Shown: positions 25,287 through 33,506, numbered from the stretch's first letter. The stretch: DNA of 64,000 nt from Nonomuraea sp. NBC_00507 (GCF_036013525.1 NZ_CP107853.1:2480001-2544000); one strand, 5' to 3'. Numbers and translations are program-made. The notes: generated by a model not told the origin, from the letters alone.

Positions 25287-25886
25287 ATGAGCCCGCGTAA
25301 GTCCGTCGCCGAAGCCCTCGGCACGCGTTCAGCCATCCTCGACCGCTCGGTCGCCGTCGCCTCCGTCGAAGGGCTGGAAGGGCTCACCATCGGCCGCCTC
25401 GCCGCCGAGCTGGGCATGAGCAAGTCCGGCGTGCTCGGGCATTTCGGCTCCAAAGAGGCGCTGCAGCTCGCCGTGCTCGACCGGGCGGCGGACATCTTCC
25501 GCGCCGAGGTCTGGGAGCCCGCCCGGCCCGCCGGCCCCGGGCTGCCCAGGCTACGCGCGCTCTGCGAGGCGTGGGTCTCTTACCTGGAACGCGGGGTCTT
25601 CCCCGGCGGGTGCTTCTTCGTGGCGGCGGCGCACGAGTTCGACGGCCGTGAGGGGCCGGTCCGGGACGCGGTGGAGGCGCAGTTCGATGCCTGGCGTGGG
25701 CGGCTGTGCAAGGAGGCGCGCTGCGCCGCGGCGGCCGGCGACCTGCCGGCGGGCACGGACGCCGCCCAACTGGCGTTCGAGCTGCTCGGCCTCATCATGG
25801 CAATGAACCATACGCTCCAGCTGCACCGCGATCCCGATGCCGCGGTCCGGGCCCGCCGCGCCGTGAACGCCCGCCTCGGCGGCTGA
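25287..25886 (+). CDS. TetR-family regulator of the KAS III gene
   Basis: 199 residues from ATG 25287, chosen because the TAAAGT box lies seven bases upstream and the longer frame would begin inside the operator. DNA-binding domain 14-62 (RSAILDRSVAVASVEGLEGL, then LAAELGMSKSGVLGHFGSKEAL). The C-terminal pattern FPGGCFFVAAAHEFDGREGPVRD matches the TetR_C_16/YP-type subgroup linked to lipid metabolism. Its last 92 bases overlap the convergent MFS gene. Confidence 0.9.
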   Translation: MSPRKSVAEALGTRSAILDRSVAVASVEGLEGLTIGRLAAELGMSKSGVLGHFGSKEALQLAVLDRAADIFRAEVWEPARPAGPGLPRLRALCEAWVSYLERGVFPGGCFFVAAAHEFDGREGPVRDAVEAQFDAWRGRLCKEARCAAAAGDLPAGTDAAQLAFELLGLIMAMNHTLQLHRDPDAAVRARRAVNARLGG

Positions 25887-27015
25887 CCACGAGGGTGAGC
25901 GCGGCCAGACTGAGAAGTCCTCCCACGAGCGCGGTGCTGCGTACGCCGAAGCCGGACAGCAGGCCGCTGCCGATGAGCGCTCCGGCGGTGATCCCGACGT
26001 TGAATGCGGTCGACGAGCCCGCCCCGGCGAGATCGACACTGCCGGGGGCGACTTGCAACACCCGGCCGGCCAAGGCCGTGGCCAGAGCGGCGAAGGACAG
26101 ACCGGACAGCGCGACCAGCGCGGCCGCCGCGACCGGCACGCTGCCGAGGACGTACAGCCCGAGGAGCGCCACGGCCTGTGCCGCCACCGGGACGGCGATC
26201 GCCGCCCCTGCGTAGCGGTCGACCAGGTGCCCGCTGAGGGCGACGCCCAGGACCGAGGCGATGCCCCGTAAGAGCAGCAGCGGCCCGATCGCCCCGGCGG
26301 AGAAGGCACTCACCTCGGTCAGGAACGGGGTGACGTAGGTGAGCGCGGTGAACGTCCCGGCGACCACGAGGGCGGACATCACCAGCAGTCTCCAGTACGC
26401 GCGGGCGTCGGGGGCGGTCCCCGTGGTCGCGGGGGCGTCCGCGGCCACGGTGGCCGGCAGCAGCAAAACGATCGCCAGCAGGGCGAGTAAACCGACCGCG
26501 CTGAGCGCGACGAAGGATGCCCGCCAGCCGGCCTGCTGGCCGAGCCATGTCCCGGCAGGCACGCCCAGCACTGTGGCGAGATTGCCGCCGGCCAACACCA
26601 CGGCGATGACACGGCCGTGTACGCGTGGCGGGAACAGACCGGTCGCGGTCGAGATGACGACGGCCCAGAACACCGCTTGGCTGACCGCCATGATCACCCG
26701 GGCGCTGAGAAGGACTGCGTAGCTCGTAGCGGCGGCCGAAAGCCAGGCGGCCACGACGAACACGGCGAGCAGGCTCGTCAGCAGGAGGCGGCGCGGCATC
26801 CGGTACGTCAGCCGGGTCAGTGGGAGGGTGGTGATGACGACCACGAGCCCGTAGCCGGTCACCAGCAGGCCGACGGCCGAAGGCGAGGTCGACAAATCCG
26901 TCGCGATCAATGTCAGCAGCCCGATGGGGAGTGTCTCACTCGTGACGTAGATGAACGTGGACATCGAGAGCGCGGCCAGCGCGCCGATCGACCGTGCAGT
27001 GCTCCGCCTGTCCAT
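25795..27015 (-). CDS. MFS transporter, arabinose-efflux/chloramphenicol-resistance type
   Basis: 406 residues with 12 predicted helices, beginning ALAALSMSTFIYVTSETLPIGLL, as in the DHA1 sugar-efflux/Cmx group. TRLTYRMPRRLLL is the loop 2-3 motif and RVIMAVSQAVFWAVV helix 4. AGGAGA lies seven bases before the ATG. The last 28 residues (about RRGGRSRRGGPGPRHRD on) are the antisense of the TetR gene and look like an extension past the usual end. An upstream CGNR regulator gene on the same strand may control it. The substrate is unknown. Confidence 0.88.
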   Translation of the reverse strand: MDRRSTARSIGALAALSMSTFIYVTSETLPIGLLTLIATDLSTSPSAVGLLVTGYGLVVVITTLPLTRLTYRMPRRLLLTSLLAVFVVAAWLSAAATSYAVLLSARVIMAVSQAVFWAVVISTATGLFPPRVHGRVIAVVLAGGNLATVLGVPAGTWLGQQAGWRASFVALSAVGLLALLAIVLLLPATVAADAPATTGTAPDARAYWRLLVMSALVVAGTFTALTYVTPFLTEVSAFSAGAIGPLLLLRGIASVLGVALSGHLVDRYAGAAIAVPVAAQAVALLGLYVLGSVPVAAAALVALSGLSFAALATALAGRVLQVAPGSVDLAGAGSSTAFNVGITAGALIGSGLLSGFGVRSTALVGGLLSLAALTLVVSRRGGRSRRGGPGPRHRDRGAAGAYGSLP

Positions 27016-27102
27016 GCTGCTTCTCCTGTATCCGCTTTTACCGGTAGCAGATCGACGGGTTTCAGGTCTCTGGGCGATGGGCGGGCATCGGCGAAGCAGG
27101 CT

Positions 27103-27768
27103 TCAGGACCCCGCCGTCGCCTGCCGGGCGGCGCGCCGGCGTTCGGTGAGACGGCGCGCCTTGACCTCCGTCCCGCAGTCGGCCATCCGGCACCATCTCC
27201 GTGAGGCGTTGCGGCTGCGGTCGAGGAAGATCCAGCCGCAGCCGCCGCTCTCGGTCGGGCAGCGGCGCACGCGCCCGATGTCGGCCGTGCGCAGCAGGTC
27301 GAGGGCGGCGTCCACGGCGCGGTCCGGCACCAGGGAGGCGGGGATGACGCCGACCACCAGCCGGGCCGCGGAAGCCCCTCGCGGATCCGGTGTCAACCTG
27401 GAGCGGCCCGCCGCGGCGAGCCAACGGCAGTGCAGCAGGTCGAGCGCTGCGCTGGAGGCCGCGACGTCGATCGGCCCCACATCCAGTGCGGCGGTGGCGA
27501 GCAGAGTGAGGTGCAGTGACTCCCGGATGTCCCGGCAGGCGGCCAGCGCGGCGTGCGCCGCGTCAGGGTCGCGGTCCCAGGCTTCGGCGACCGCCGGGGC
27601 CTCTGTTTCGATGATCAATCCGGCGCGGAGCGCCCACAGCAGCAGCGTGGCCGGTGCCGACACGTAGTCCCGTGGCTCCCAGCCGGGGGCCGGGACCCCC
27701 CGTTCCAGGGTGTTGACCAGATCCAGGGCCGGATGGCCGCCCACCAGCGGCAGCTCGGACACGTCCAT
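27103..27768 (-). CDS. CGNR zinc-finger regulator
   Basis: 221 residues from ATG 27768 (MDVSELPLVGGHPALDLVNT). The N-terminal ABATE stress-response domain covers about 5-140. The CGNR zinc finger lies near 168-205: RRCPTESGGCGWIFLDRSRN then RRWCRMADCG, with Cys ligands in place. TAGCAT (minus strand; plus 27776-27781) is seven bases before the ATG, so a leaderless start fits. Proteins of this kind sense toxic compounds; the MFS gene 87 bp downstream is a likely target. Confidence 0.88.
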   Translation of the reverse strand: MDVSELPLVGGHPALDLVNTLERGVPAPGWEPRDYVSAPATLLLWALRAGLIIETEAPAVAEAWDRDPDAAHAALAACRDIRESLHLTLLATAALDVGPIDVAASSAALDLLHCRWLAAAGRSRLTPDPRGASAARLVVGVIPASLVPDRAVDAALDLLRTADIGRVRRCPTESGGCGWIFLDRSRNASRRWCRMADCGTEVKARRLTERRRAARQATAGS

Positions 27769-27912
27769 ACAGCAAATGCTACCGATCAACTCAGTTTTGG
27801 AGGTAGCACCGGAAGGGATACATTAAGGTCGCCCCAGCCGATCAGTGCTTGGGCGTAGCAGGTCGAAGACCGGCCCGGCAGTGCGAGCGGGCCGGCGCGG
27901 TGCCCCGGGCGG

Positions 27913-28125
27913 TCAGTTCGCGGCGAGCCGGTCGAAGAGCTCCAGCGCGGCCTTGCGCACGTCCTCGGGAGACAGCCCGTCCAGCGTCTTCCTGGCGTGC
28001 GTGATGTCGCGCGTGGTGGCCAGTGTGATGGCCACGGACGAGGCGGCAGCGCGGTCGATCGATCCCGTCGGGGCGGCGTCGGCCAACTGCTGGGCGCTCG
28101 CGGCGAGGTCGAGGTTGTCTCTCAA
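27913..28125 (-). CDS. Small protein of unknown function
   Basis: 70 residues from TTG 28125 (residue 2 on: RDNLDLAASAQQLAD), chosen because GAGGAG lies five bases before it. An ATG at 28158 would give 81 residues. It is helical and ends KTLDGLSPEDVRKAALELFDRLAAN. No family recognised. It is the last gene of the minus-strand run that begins with the membrane protein at 31278. Confidence 0.5.
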   Translation of the reverse strand: MRDNLDLAASAQQLADAAPTGSIDRAAASSVAITLATTRDITHARKTLDGLSPEDVRKAALELFDRLAAN

Positions 28126-28162
28126 CGAATCTCCTCGGGTGAAGACGGTGCGGCCCATTGCA

Positions 28163-28513
28163 TCATCTGGCGTCGTGTCTCATCCACCATTCGGTGAATT
28201 CCCGGCATCGCCCGTCTGGCACGAATCGGATCACCCAAAGGTTGCTATAGGTTTTGTCGGGATACGTGGTGACCCCTTGAATCACGCCGACGTCCTCCGT
28301 GACGCACACCGGATGCCATTCGAACGTGGCCTCGCCTGGCTTGTCCTTCCGGTCCAGCCATTTCACGACGATCTCGTCGCGTCCGTGCCAGGGCACGCTG
28401 TAGGGCTCGGTGTAGTAGAGGGCGTCCTCCGTGAACAGGGCGGAGATGTCGTCGGGATCGTTGGAGTTCCACGCTCGCACGTAGCCCTCGATCCACGGCC
28501 GCGGCTCGACCAT
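28163..28513 (-). CDS. SnoaL/NTF2-like protein
   Basis: 116 residues with the NTF2 pattern: WIEGYVRAWNSNDPDDISALFTEDALYYTEPY, then RDEIVVKWL and FEWHPVCVTEDVGVIQGVTTY, ending IRFVPDGRCREFTEWWM. Such cone-shaped proteins bind or convert small hydrophobic molecules; this one lacks a clear active site. It starts three bases after the DUF3140 stop, so it is translationally coupled. Its place after a two-component system suggests it is expressed in the same response. Confidence 0.8.
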   Translation of the reverse strand: MVEPRPWIEGYVRAWNSNDPDDISALFTEDALYYTEPYSVPWHGRDEIVVKWLDRKDKPGEATFEWHPVCVTEDVGVIQGVTTYPDKTYSNLWVIRFVPDGRCREFTEWWMRHDAR

Positions 28514-28516
28514 GGC

Positions 28517-28834
28517 TCATCCTCTCAGCGGATCGTGCCCGACGGTCATAAGCTCGCGCCGCGAGTCGTCGTCCGTCCGGTCGCCCATGGTCTCGACGAG
28601 CTCGACGACCTGCCGCATGACGTCCAGGTCATCCTTGGTCAGGTCGCCCTTGCGCTTGCGCAGAACGTGGAGGACGCCCCGCCCCAGTTCGTCGATGCCC
28701 AAGTCGGGGTCGGGGGGGAAGCTCTCCTCGTCCGAGGCGTCGGCCAGCAGGTACGCGCGCAGCTCCTCGGAGCTCATGTTGACCACGCGGTGGAACTCTT
28801 CCCAGAGCATGTCGTTGTCGAAGCCCTCAGTCAT
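28517..28834 (-). CDS. DUF3140 family protein
   Basis: 105 residues. MTEGFDNDMLWEEFHRVVNM with SSEELRAYLL is the DUF3140 signature, and the rest (KRKGDLTKDDLDVMRQVVELVETMG, then DDDSRRELMTVGHDPLRG) is helical and charged, as in plasmid-like DNA-binding or toxin-related proteins of this family. The function is unknown. The larger open frame upstream is antisense to the response regulator gene and was discarded. Thirty bases separate it from the response regulator gene. Confidence 0.8.
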   Translation of the reverse strand: MTEGFDNDMLWEEFHRVVNMSSEELRAYLLADASDEESFPPDPDLGIDELGRGVLHVLRKRKGDLTKDDLDVMRQVVELVETMGDRTDDDSRRELMTVGHDPLRG

Positions 28835-28863
28835 AGGGGCTCGCCTACCCGTTGCTCCTCGCG

Positions 28864-29517
28864 TTACGCACCCGGCACGGCCAGCCCCGACTCGTACGCG
28901 GCGATCACGGCCTGCACCCGATCCCGCAGCCCCAGCTTGCTTAGCACGTTGCTGACGTGCGTCTTCACCGTATGCTCGCTGACCACCATGGCCTCGGCGA
29001 TCTCCGCGTTGGACAGCCCGCGCGCGATCAGCAGCAGCGTCTCGCGTTCCCGGGCCGTCAGCACCGCCAGCGTCGCCACCGGGTGCTGGGCCGGCGGGCG
29101 CTTGGTGAACTCGGCGATCAGCTTGCCGGTGACGGCCGGGGCGAGCAGCGACTCGCCGGCCGCCACCACCCGCACCGCGTTCACCAGCTCGTCGCGCCGC
29201 ACGTCCTTGAGCAGGAAGCCGCTCGCCCCCGCCCGCAGCGCGTCGAACACGTAGTCGTCCAGGTCGAACGTGGTCAGCATCAACACCCGGCACCCGCTCT
29301 CCGCGCACACGATCCTGGCCGCCTCGATGCCGTCCATTCTGGGCATGCGGATGTCGAGCAGCAGTACGTCGGGGGCGTGTTCGCGGACCGCGGCCACGGC
29401 CTCGGCCCCGTCGCCCGCCTCGGCGACCACGTCGATGTCCGGCTGGGCGTCCAGGATCATCGCGAACCCGCCCCTGACGAGCTCCTGATCGTCGGCCACG
29501 ACGACGCGCACGGTCAT
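28864..29517 (-). CDS. NarL-family response regulator
   Basis: 217 residues. Phospho-acceptor Asp55 (VLLLDIRMP), Thr in LTTFDLDD, Lys in FLLKDVRR. LuxR helix-turn-helix at about 150-212 (LTARERETLLLIARGLSNAEIAEAM, then THVSNVLSKLGLRDR). It overlaps the kinase by ATGA. It shares about the same architecture as the regulator at 17310, but the linker and C-termini differ, so they are paralogues and not a recent duplication. Confidence 0.93.
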   Translation of the reverse strand: MTVRVVVADDQELVRGGFAMILDAQPDIDVVAEAGDGAEAVAAVREHAPDVLLLDIRMPRMDGIEAARIVCAESGCRVLMLTTFDLDDYVFDALRAGASGFLLKDVRRDELVNAVRVVAAGESLLAPAVTGKLIAEFTKRPPAQHPVATLAVLTARERETLLLIARGLSNAEIAEAMVVSEHTVKTHVSNVLSKLGLRDRVQAVIAAYESGLAVPGA

Positions 29518-30677
29518 GACGCCGCCAGCGGCAGCCGTACCGACACCGCGAAGCCCGGACCGTCCTGGCGCGGCCCGGCCGTGGCCGCGCCGCCGCAGGC
29601 CGCGGCCCGCTCGCGGATGCCGATCAGCCCGTTCCCGCCGGAGGGGAGTGCCCGTCCCGCGCCCGTCCCGTTGTCGGTGATGTCGATCATCAGGGTGTGG
29701 TCCTCCCAGGTGAGCCGGATGTCGGCGCGGTCCGCGCCGGAGTGTTTGACGATGTTGGTGAGCGCCTCCTGGGTGATCCGGTACGCGGCCACCGCGCAGT
29801 CGGACGCGAGCGGGCGCGGCTCGCCGGACTCGGTGAAGGCCACGTCCAGGCCTGTGCCGCCGGCCTGTCCGGCCAGCGCGGGCAGGTCACCGATCGTGGG
29901 CTGCGGCGCACGCGGGGACACCTCGTTGTCTTTCAGCACGCCCAGCATGCGCCGCAACTGCATCATCGCGTCGCGCCCTGTCGAGGCGATCGCGTCGAAC
30001 GTGGCCTCCGCCTTGTCCGGGTCGCTCCGGACGACCACAGGCCCGGCCTCGGCCTGCACCACCATGAGGCTGACCGAGTGGGACAGGATGTCGTGCATGT
30101 CGCGGGCGATTCTGGCCCGCTCGCGCTCGGCGGCGCGCTCGGCTTCCATCTGGCGTTCCCTTTCCAGCCTGGCGGCACGTTCCTCGAGTGCGGCAGCGTG
30201 GGCGCGAGAGGTGGCGGCGGCCCTGCCGATGGCGTACGCGGCGACGACCTGCACCATCCCGCGGAGTGCGGTCTCCCACGACCCGACCGTCAGCAGGCTG
30301 CCCGCGGTGGCCACCACGAGCATGGTGATCCTGGGCCCGGCAGAGCTGTAGGCGGCCACTGTGTAGAACCCGACGAGGACGCCGTACCAGATGGGCTGAC
30401 GGGCGACGTTGTCGGCGAAGTCGTAGAGCGCGCTCGTGCACAGGCTGATCGCCAGTACGGTCACCGGCGCCCGCCGCCGCCACACCAGGGGGAGCGAGGC
30501 GCCGATCGCGACCATGTACCCCCACCAGTGCCACGGCCGTCCCGTCGAGCTCGCCGACGAGATCAGCGGCCACAGCTGGACCACCGTGATCGCTGCGGCC
30601 AGTGCCCCGTCCACCCACAGACGCGGGAGCGCGTGGAGCCTGCGGCGAGCGACGCCGACCAACGTCAATTCAGACAT
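29514..30677 (-). CDS. Sensor histidine kinase (HisKA_3 type)
   Basis: 387 residues with four or five helices between 22 and 150, a charged coiled linker (RAHAAALEERAARLERERQ), phospho-His195 (RIARDMHDILSHSVSLM), N box NIVKHSGADRADI and G boxes DNGTGAGRALPSGGNGLIGI. No extracytoplasmic domain of size, so it probably senses a membrane state. It lies between the membrane protein gene (16 bp upstream) and its response regulator. Confidence 0.92.
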   Translation of the reverse strand: MSELTLVGVARRRLHALPRLWVDGALAAAITVVQLWPLISSASSTGRPWHWWGYMVAIGASLPLVWRRRAPVTVLAISLCTSALYDFADNVARQPIWYGVLVGFYTVAAYSSAGPRITMLVVATAGSLLTVGSWETALRGMVQVVAAYAIGRAAATSRAHAAALEERAARLERERQMEAERAAERERARIARDMHDILSHSVSLMVVQAEAGPVVVRSDPDKAEATFDAIASTGRDAMMQLRRMLGVLKDNEVSPRAPQPTIGDLPALAGQAGGTGLDVAFTESGEPRPLASDCAVAAYRITQEALTNIVKHSGADRADIRLTWEDHTLMIDITDNGTGAGRALPSGGNGLIGIRERAAACGGAATAGPRQDGPGFAVSVRLPLAAS

Positions 30678-30693
30678 GGTGTGTCATTTTCCC

Positions 30694-31278
30694 TCATGCA
30701 TGGACAAGCGCGTGCCGGGCGACCGGGATGCTGCGGCGAGCCAGCGGCCAGAACGACACCAGCAGGAAGATCGCGCCCACCGGGATCAGATCCTTGTCGA
30801 TCATCGGGAGCATGAGGTCCACCAGCACCAGGACCGGCGTCCAGATCTTGACCACCTTGACGACCGCGAGGTGAACGACGAGCACGAGCTGCGCCACGTA
30901 GAACAGGTACGGGCCGGCGTCGTAGAGCGCAAGTTGCACCCCGGGCACGGCCTGCACCTGGTCGAAGAGCGGCGACATGGCGTCGTGGTCGGCCGCCATG
31001 AACCCGATCACGATGTCGATGGCGAACTGTGTGACCAGCGCCGCGATGCCGACCGTGCCGACCACTGCGCTTACGGTGGCCAGGGCGGCGCCTCCGGCCA
31101 TGTGCCGCAACCGCCAGAAGATCGGGATGAAGAGGAGAAGGGCCGCGATGAACGCGAGATGGCCGGTGGTCCAGGCGATGCCCGGGCCTCGGCTGCCGTC
31201 GAGGCCGTCGAGGATGCGGATCACGCCGTAGGCGAGCACGAGCAACGGTGCGGCGATGAAGGCGAAGCGAGAATTCAT
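30694..31278 (-). CDS. Integral membrane protein (first gene of a kinase operon)
   Basis: 194 residues from ATG 31278 (MNSRFAFIAAPLLVLAYGVI), AGGA about eight bases upstream. Five to six hydrophobic helices; a long frame upstream is not coding by composition. It is similar in layout to DUF4386-like proteins, though I cannot confirm that. Gap to the kinase gene is 16 bases. Three small hairpins lie upstream of its start. A role as the membrane sensor or target of the kinase is a reasonable inference. Confidence 0.75.
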   Translation of the reverse strand: MNSRFAFIAAPLLVLAYGVIRILDGLDGSRGPGIAWTTGHLAFIAALLLFIPIFWRLRHMAGGAALATVSAVVGTVGIAALVTQFAIDIVIGFMAADHDAMSPLFDQVQAVPGVQLALYDAGPYLFYVAQLVLVVHLAVVKVVKIWTPVLVLVDLMLPMIDKDLIPVGAIFLLVSFWPLARRSIPVARHALVHA

Positions 31279-31313
31279 GAGCTGAATCCTCGGTCCGCGA
31301 GGGGACAGCGGGC

Positions 31314-31371
31314 ATCGCCGGTAGGGGCGATCCTTGCACTCCCTCGTAGGAGTGAGTGCGAATCGGTCGCA
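31314..31371. promoter_or_regulatory. Three successive small hairpins upstream of the membrane protein-kinase operon
   Basis: ATCGCC-6-GGCGAT (31314-31331), CACTCC-6-GGAGTG (31337-31354) and TGCGA-5-TCGCA (31357-31371) are perfect repeats in a row, 36-93 bases upstream of the operon's first ATG. They may act in the 5' leader RNA or as binding sites. Confidence 0.5.
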
Positions 31372-31452
31372 TTGGCGATCCGCCACACACCGCCGTGGAC
31401 GTGACCCTTCGCGTGATGAGCTCAGGCGAAGCAGCGCCTGGCACGTGATCCA

Positions 31453-31468
31453 GAAATCAGCTGATTTC
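31453..31468. promoter_or_regulatory. Perfect 16-bp palindrome GAAATCAGCTGATTTC
   Basis: A perfect palindrome, A/T-rich at the arms, in a G/C-rich region. It is 175 bases upstream of the membrane protein ATG and downstream of the CAP gene. No regulator gene adjoins it. Confidence 0.5.
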
Positions 31469-31644
31469 GATGAGGGAGGGAGGTACTCAGGCGGTGGTCC
31501 GCGCACTCTGTAGAGCATGGAGCCGTGTGGGGGCCGGCTCCCAGGCGTTTGCCGCGAAGGAGGGGACGGCACGTGCCGCGGCTCGGAACGAGCGGTCTGC
31601 CAACCGCTGGGCCGATCCGCGGCACGCGCCGGATTCACGTCTGT

Positions 31645-32367
31645 TCAGCGTGCGGCGAAGACCTGGGTCCAATACGAGCCTGAGGCGACATAGCCGACGC
31701 CGATGTGGGTGTAGGAGCAGTCCAGGATGTTGCGTTTGTGGCCCGGGCTGTTCATCCAGTCGTCCATGACGGCGGCCGCCGAACGCTGGCCGTAGGCGAT
31801 GTTCTCGCCCCACGAGCTGACGGGTGAGAAGCCCGCGGCCGCGATGCGGTCATCGGCCTCTTTCCCGGTGGGTGAGGTGTGGTCGAAGTAGTCCTTGGCG
31901 ACCATGTCCTGGGAATGGCCGTAGGCGGCCTTGCGGAGCTTGGCGTCGTGCTGGAGGGGCTTGCATCCGGCCTTGGCCCGCTGCGCGTTCGCCAGAGTCA
32001 CGACCTGGTTCTCGAGTGTCGTGCCGACGGTGGACGGCTTCGACGTCGAGCGGGCGGACGGGGACCGAGTGGTCTTCGAGGGCCTTGGGGTGGCGGTCGG
32101 CTTCTTGGGGGCTACGGGCTTGCGGGTGGCGGTGGGCCGAGGGGTGGCCTTCCTGGTCGGGGTCCCGGTGGTCGTGGGTTCGGGGGTGATCTCGACGCCG
32201 GCGTAGTGGCCGGGAGCGGCCGGGGTCGAGGCGGACTCGCGCGAGGCGGAGGCCATGTCCTGGGCGGAGGTCTGCACCGAAACGGCGGCGAGCAGCCCTA
32301 CCCCGACCAGTGCCAGAGACGCCGCACCGACGCCGAGCCCGGTTGCGAGCTTTCTGCTGAACGGCAC
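31645..32367 (-). CDS. Secreted CAP/SCP-domain protein
   Basis: 240 residues. A signal peptide (KLATGLGVGAASLALVGVGLLAAV) is followed by a long Pro/Thr/Lys-rich linker (about 58-112), then a CAP domain (115-240) with NAQRAKAGCKPLQHDAKLRKAAYGHSQ, the His and Glu in GENIAYG, and WMNSPGHKRNIL. The conserved His/Glu/His pattern is complete. Bacterial CAP proteins act outside the cell on wall or lipid targets; exact activity is unknown. It follows the LacI gene on the same strand but after a hairpin terminator, so it is a separate unit. Confidence 0.9.
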   Translation of the reverse strand: MPFSRKLATGLGVGAASLALVGVGLLAAVSVQTSAQDMASASRESASTPAAPGHYAGVEITPEPTTTGTPTRKATPRPTATRKPVAPKKPTATPRPSKTTRSPSARSTSKPSTVGTTLENQVVTLANAQRAKAGCKPLQHDAKLRKAAYGHSQDMVAKDYFDHTSPTGKEADDRIAAAGFSPVSSWGENIAYGQRSAAAVMDDWMNSPGHKRNILDCSYTHIGVGYVASGSYWTQVFAAR

Positions 32368-32458
32368 GACGAACCTCCTCGGTGCCCATCGCCTTCGATC
32401 CCACGCAGGGCGAACAGGATGAAACGGGCGCTACTGTAGCATCCGCCGACCTGTTTAT

Positions 32459-32479
32459 GGCTAAATGCGGTGTTTAGCC
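32459..32479 (-). terminator. Hairpin downstream of the LacI gene
   Basis: GGCTAAA (32459-32465), 7-base loop, TTTAGCC (32473-32479) is a perfect stem immediately after the LacI stop at 32484. No long T-run; it would separate LacI from the CAP gene. Confidence 0.5.
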
Positions 32480-32483
32480 GGAT

Positions 32484-33506
32484 TTACACCCTTGCCGGCG
32501 CGGGCGCGGGTCCCGTGCTGCCGCGCGGCGTCAGCACCGCCGCCTGGTCCTCGTACGGCGGTACGCTCTCGCCCGCGATCAAGGCCAGCAACCGCTGGGC
32601 CGCGTGTGCCCCGTAGGCCGGGATGTCGCGGGTGAGCGCCGTCAGCGGCGGCCGTACGACCTGGGCCAGCGGCGAGTCGTCCCAGGCCACGATCGAGAGG
32701 TCGTCCGGCACCCGCACCCGCATCTCCTGCGCGACGGACAGGCCCGCCACCGCCATGATGTCGTTGTCGTAGACGATCGCCGTGGGCCGGTCGGGTGAGC
32801 TGAGCAGCCGGCGGGTGGCCCGGGCGCCTTCGTCGCCGGTGTAGTCGGTGTGCACGGTGACGTGCTCGGCCGCTCCCTGGCAGGCCTCGGCGAACGCCTG
32901 GTCGCGGACGGCGGTGTGGACCAGCTCCGGCAGCCCCGCCACCCGGGCGATGCGGCGGTGGCCGAGCGCCACGAGATAGCCGACGGTCTCGCGGACGGCC
33001 TGCCCTTCGTCGGACCAGATGGCCGACAAAGAGCCGGACTGGGAGGGATGGCCGATGACGACGACCGGCATGCCGAGCTGCTCCAGCTCCGTCACGCGGG
33101 CGTCCGCATAGTGCAGGTCGACGAGGAAGACGCCGTCGATGCGGCTCTCGCCCCACCAGCGCCGGTAGACCTCGCTCTCCTTCTGGTGGCTGGTGACCAC
33201 CTGGAGCAGCAGCGCGTACGACCGGTCGGCGAGCACGCCCTCGATGCCGCTGATCAGCTCCATGAAGAACGGCTCGACGCCCAGGATCCTAGCAGGACGG
33301 CACAGCGCGAGGCCGACGCAGTTGGCCCGGGCGCCGTTGAGCGCTCGGGCGGCGCTGTTGGGCCGCCAGCCGATCTCGTCGGCGATGGCGATGATCCTGG
33401 CCCGCGTCGCCTCCGACACCCCCGGCTGGCCGTTGAGCGCGTAGGACACCGCCACCTTGGAGACGCCAGCCCGGCTGGCGATGTCGGCGATCGTCGGTCG
33501 CTTCAC
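32484..33506 (-). CDS. LacI-family regulator
   Basis: 340 residues. The LacI helix-turn-helix is at 4-24 (PTIADIASRAGVSKVAVSYALNG), hinge helix about 50-58 (NSAARALNGAR), followed by a sugar-binding periplasmic-protein-like domain (ANCVGLAL to the end). The C-terminal pattern DDLSIVAWDDSPLAQVVRPPLTAL is typical. It is the further of two LacI genes upstream of the beta-L-arabinofuranosidase operon. It is on the minus strand with a TusA-like gene between it and the second LacI. Confidence 0.93.
   Translation of the reverse strand: MKRPTIADIASRAGVSKVAVSYALNGQPGVSEATRARIIAIADEIGWRPNSAARALNGARANCVGLALCRPARILGVEPFFMELISGIEGVLADRSYALLLQVVTSHQKESEVYRRWWGESRIDGVFLVDLHYADARVTELEQLGMPVVVIGHPSQSGSLSAIWSDEGQAVRETVGYLVALGHRRIARVAGLPELVHTAVRDQAFAEACQGAAEHVTVHTDYTGDEGARATRRLLSSPDRPTAIVYDNDIMAVAGLSVAQEMRVRVPDDLSIVAWDDSPLAQVVRPPLTALTRDIPAYGAHAAQRLLALIAGESVPPYEDQAAVLTPRGSTGPAPAPARV

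Larger units (their letters stand above)
31279..31644. other. 366-bp intergenic region with hairpins and a long palindrome
   Basis: No credible gene lies here. The part nearest the membrane protein start holds three short inverted repeats (31314-31371), and further up is a 16-bp palindrome. The region from about 31480 to 31640 shows G/C-rich text without recognisable coding or repeats. Confidence 0.7.

Noticed and set aside
22491..25886. A natural-product gene cluster (epimerase, GT2, KAS III, TetR, MFS)
   Set aside because: No PKS, NRPS, terpene or RiPP core gene is present, and the genes lie in several opposed units with their own promoters.
28835..29308. N-terminal extension of the DUF3140 protein
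   Set aside because: The upstream part of the frame is antisense to the response regulator gene and has shadow composition; ATG 28834 gives the complete known family length.
17310..30677. Duplicated two-component systems as a recent segmental duplication
   Set aside because: The two kinase/regulator pairs share only family motifs; input domains, linkers and neighbours differ.
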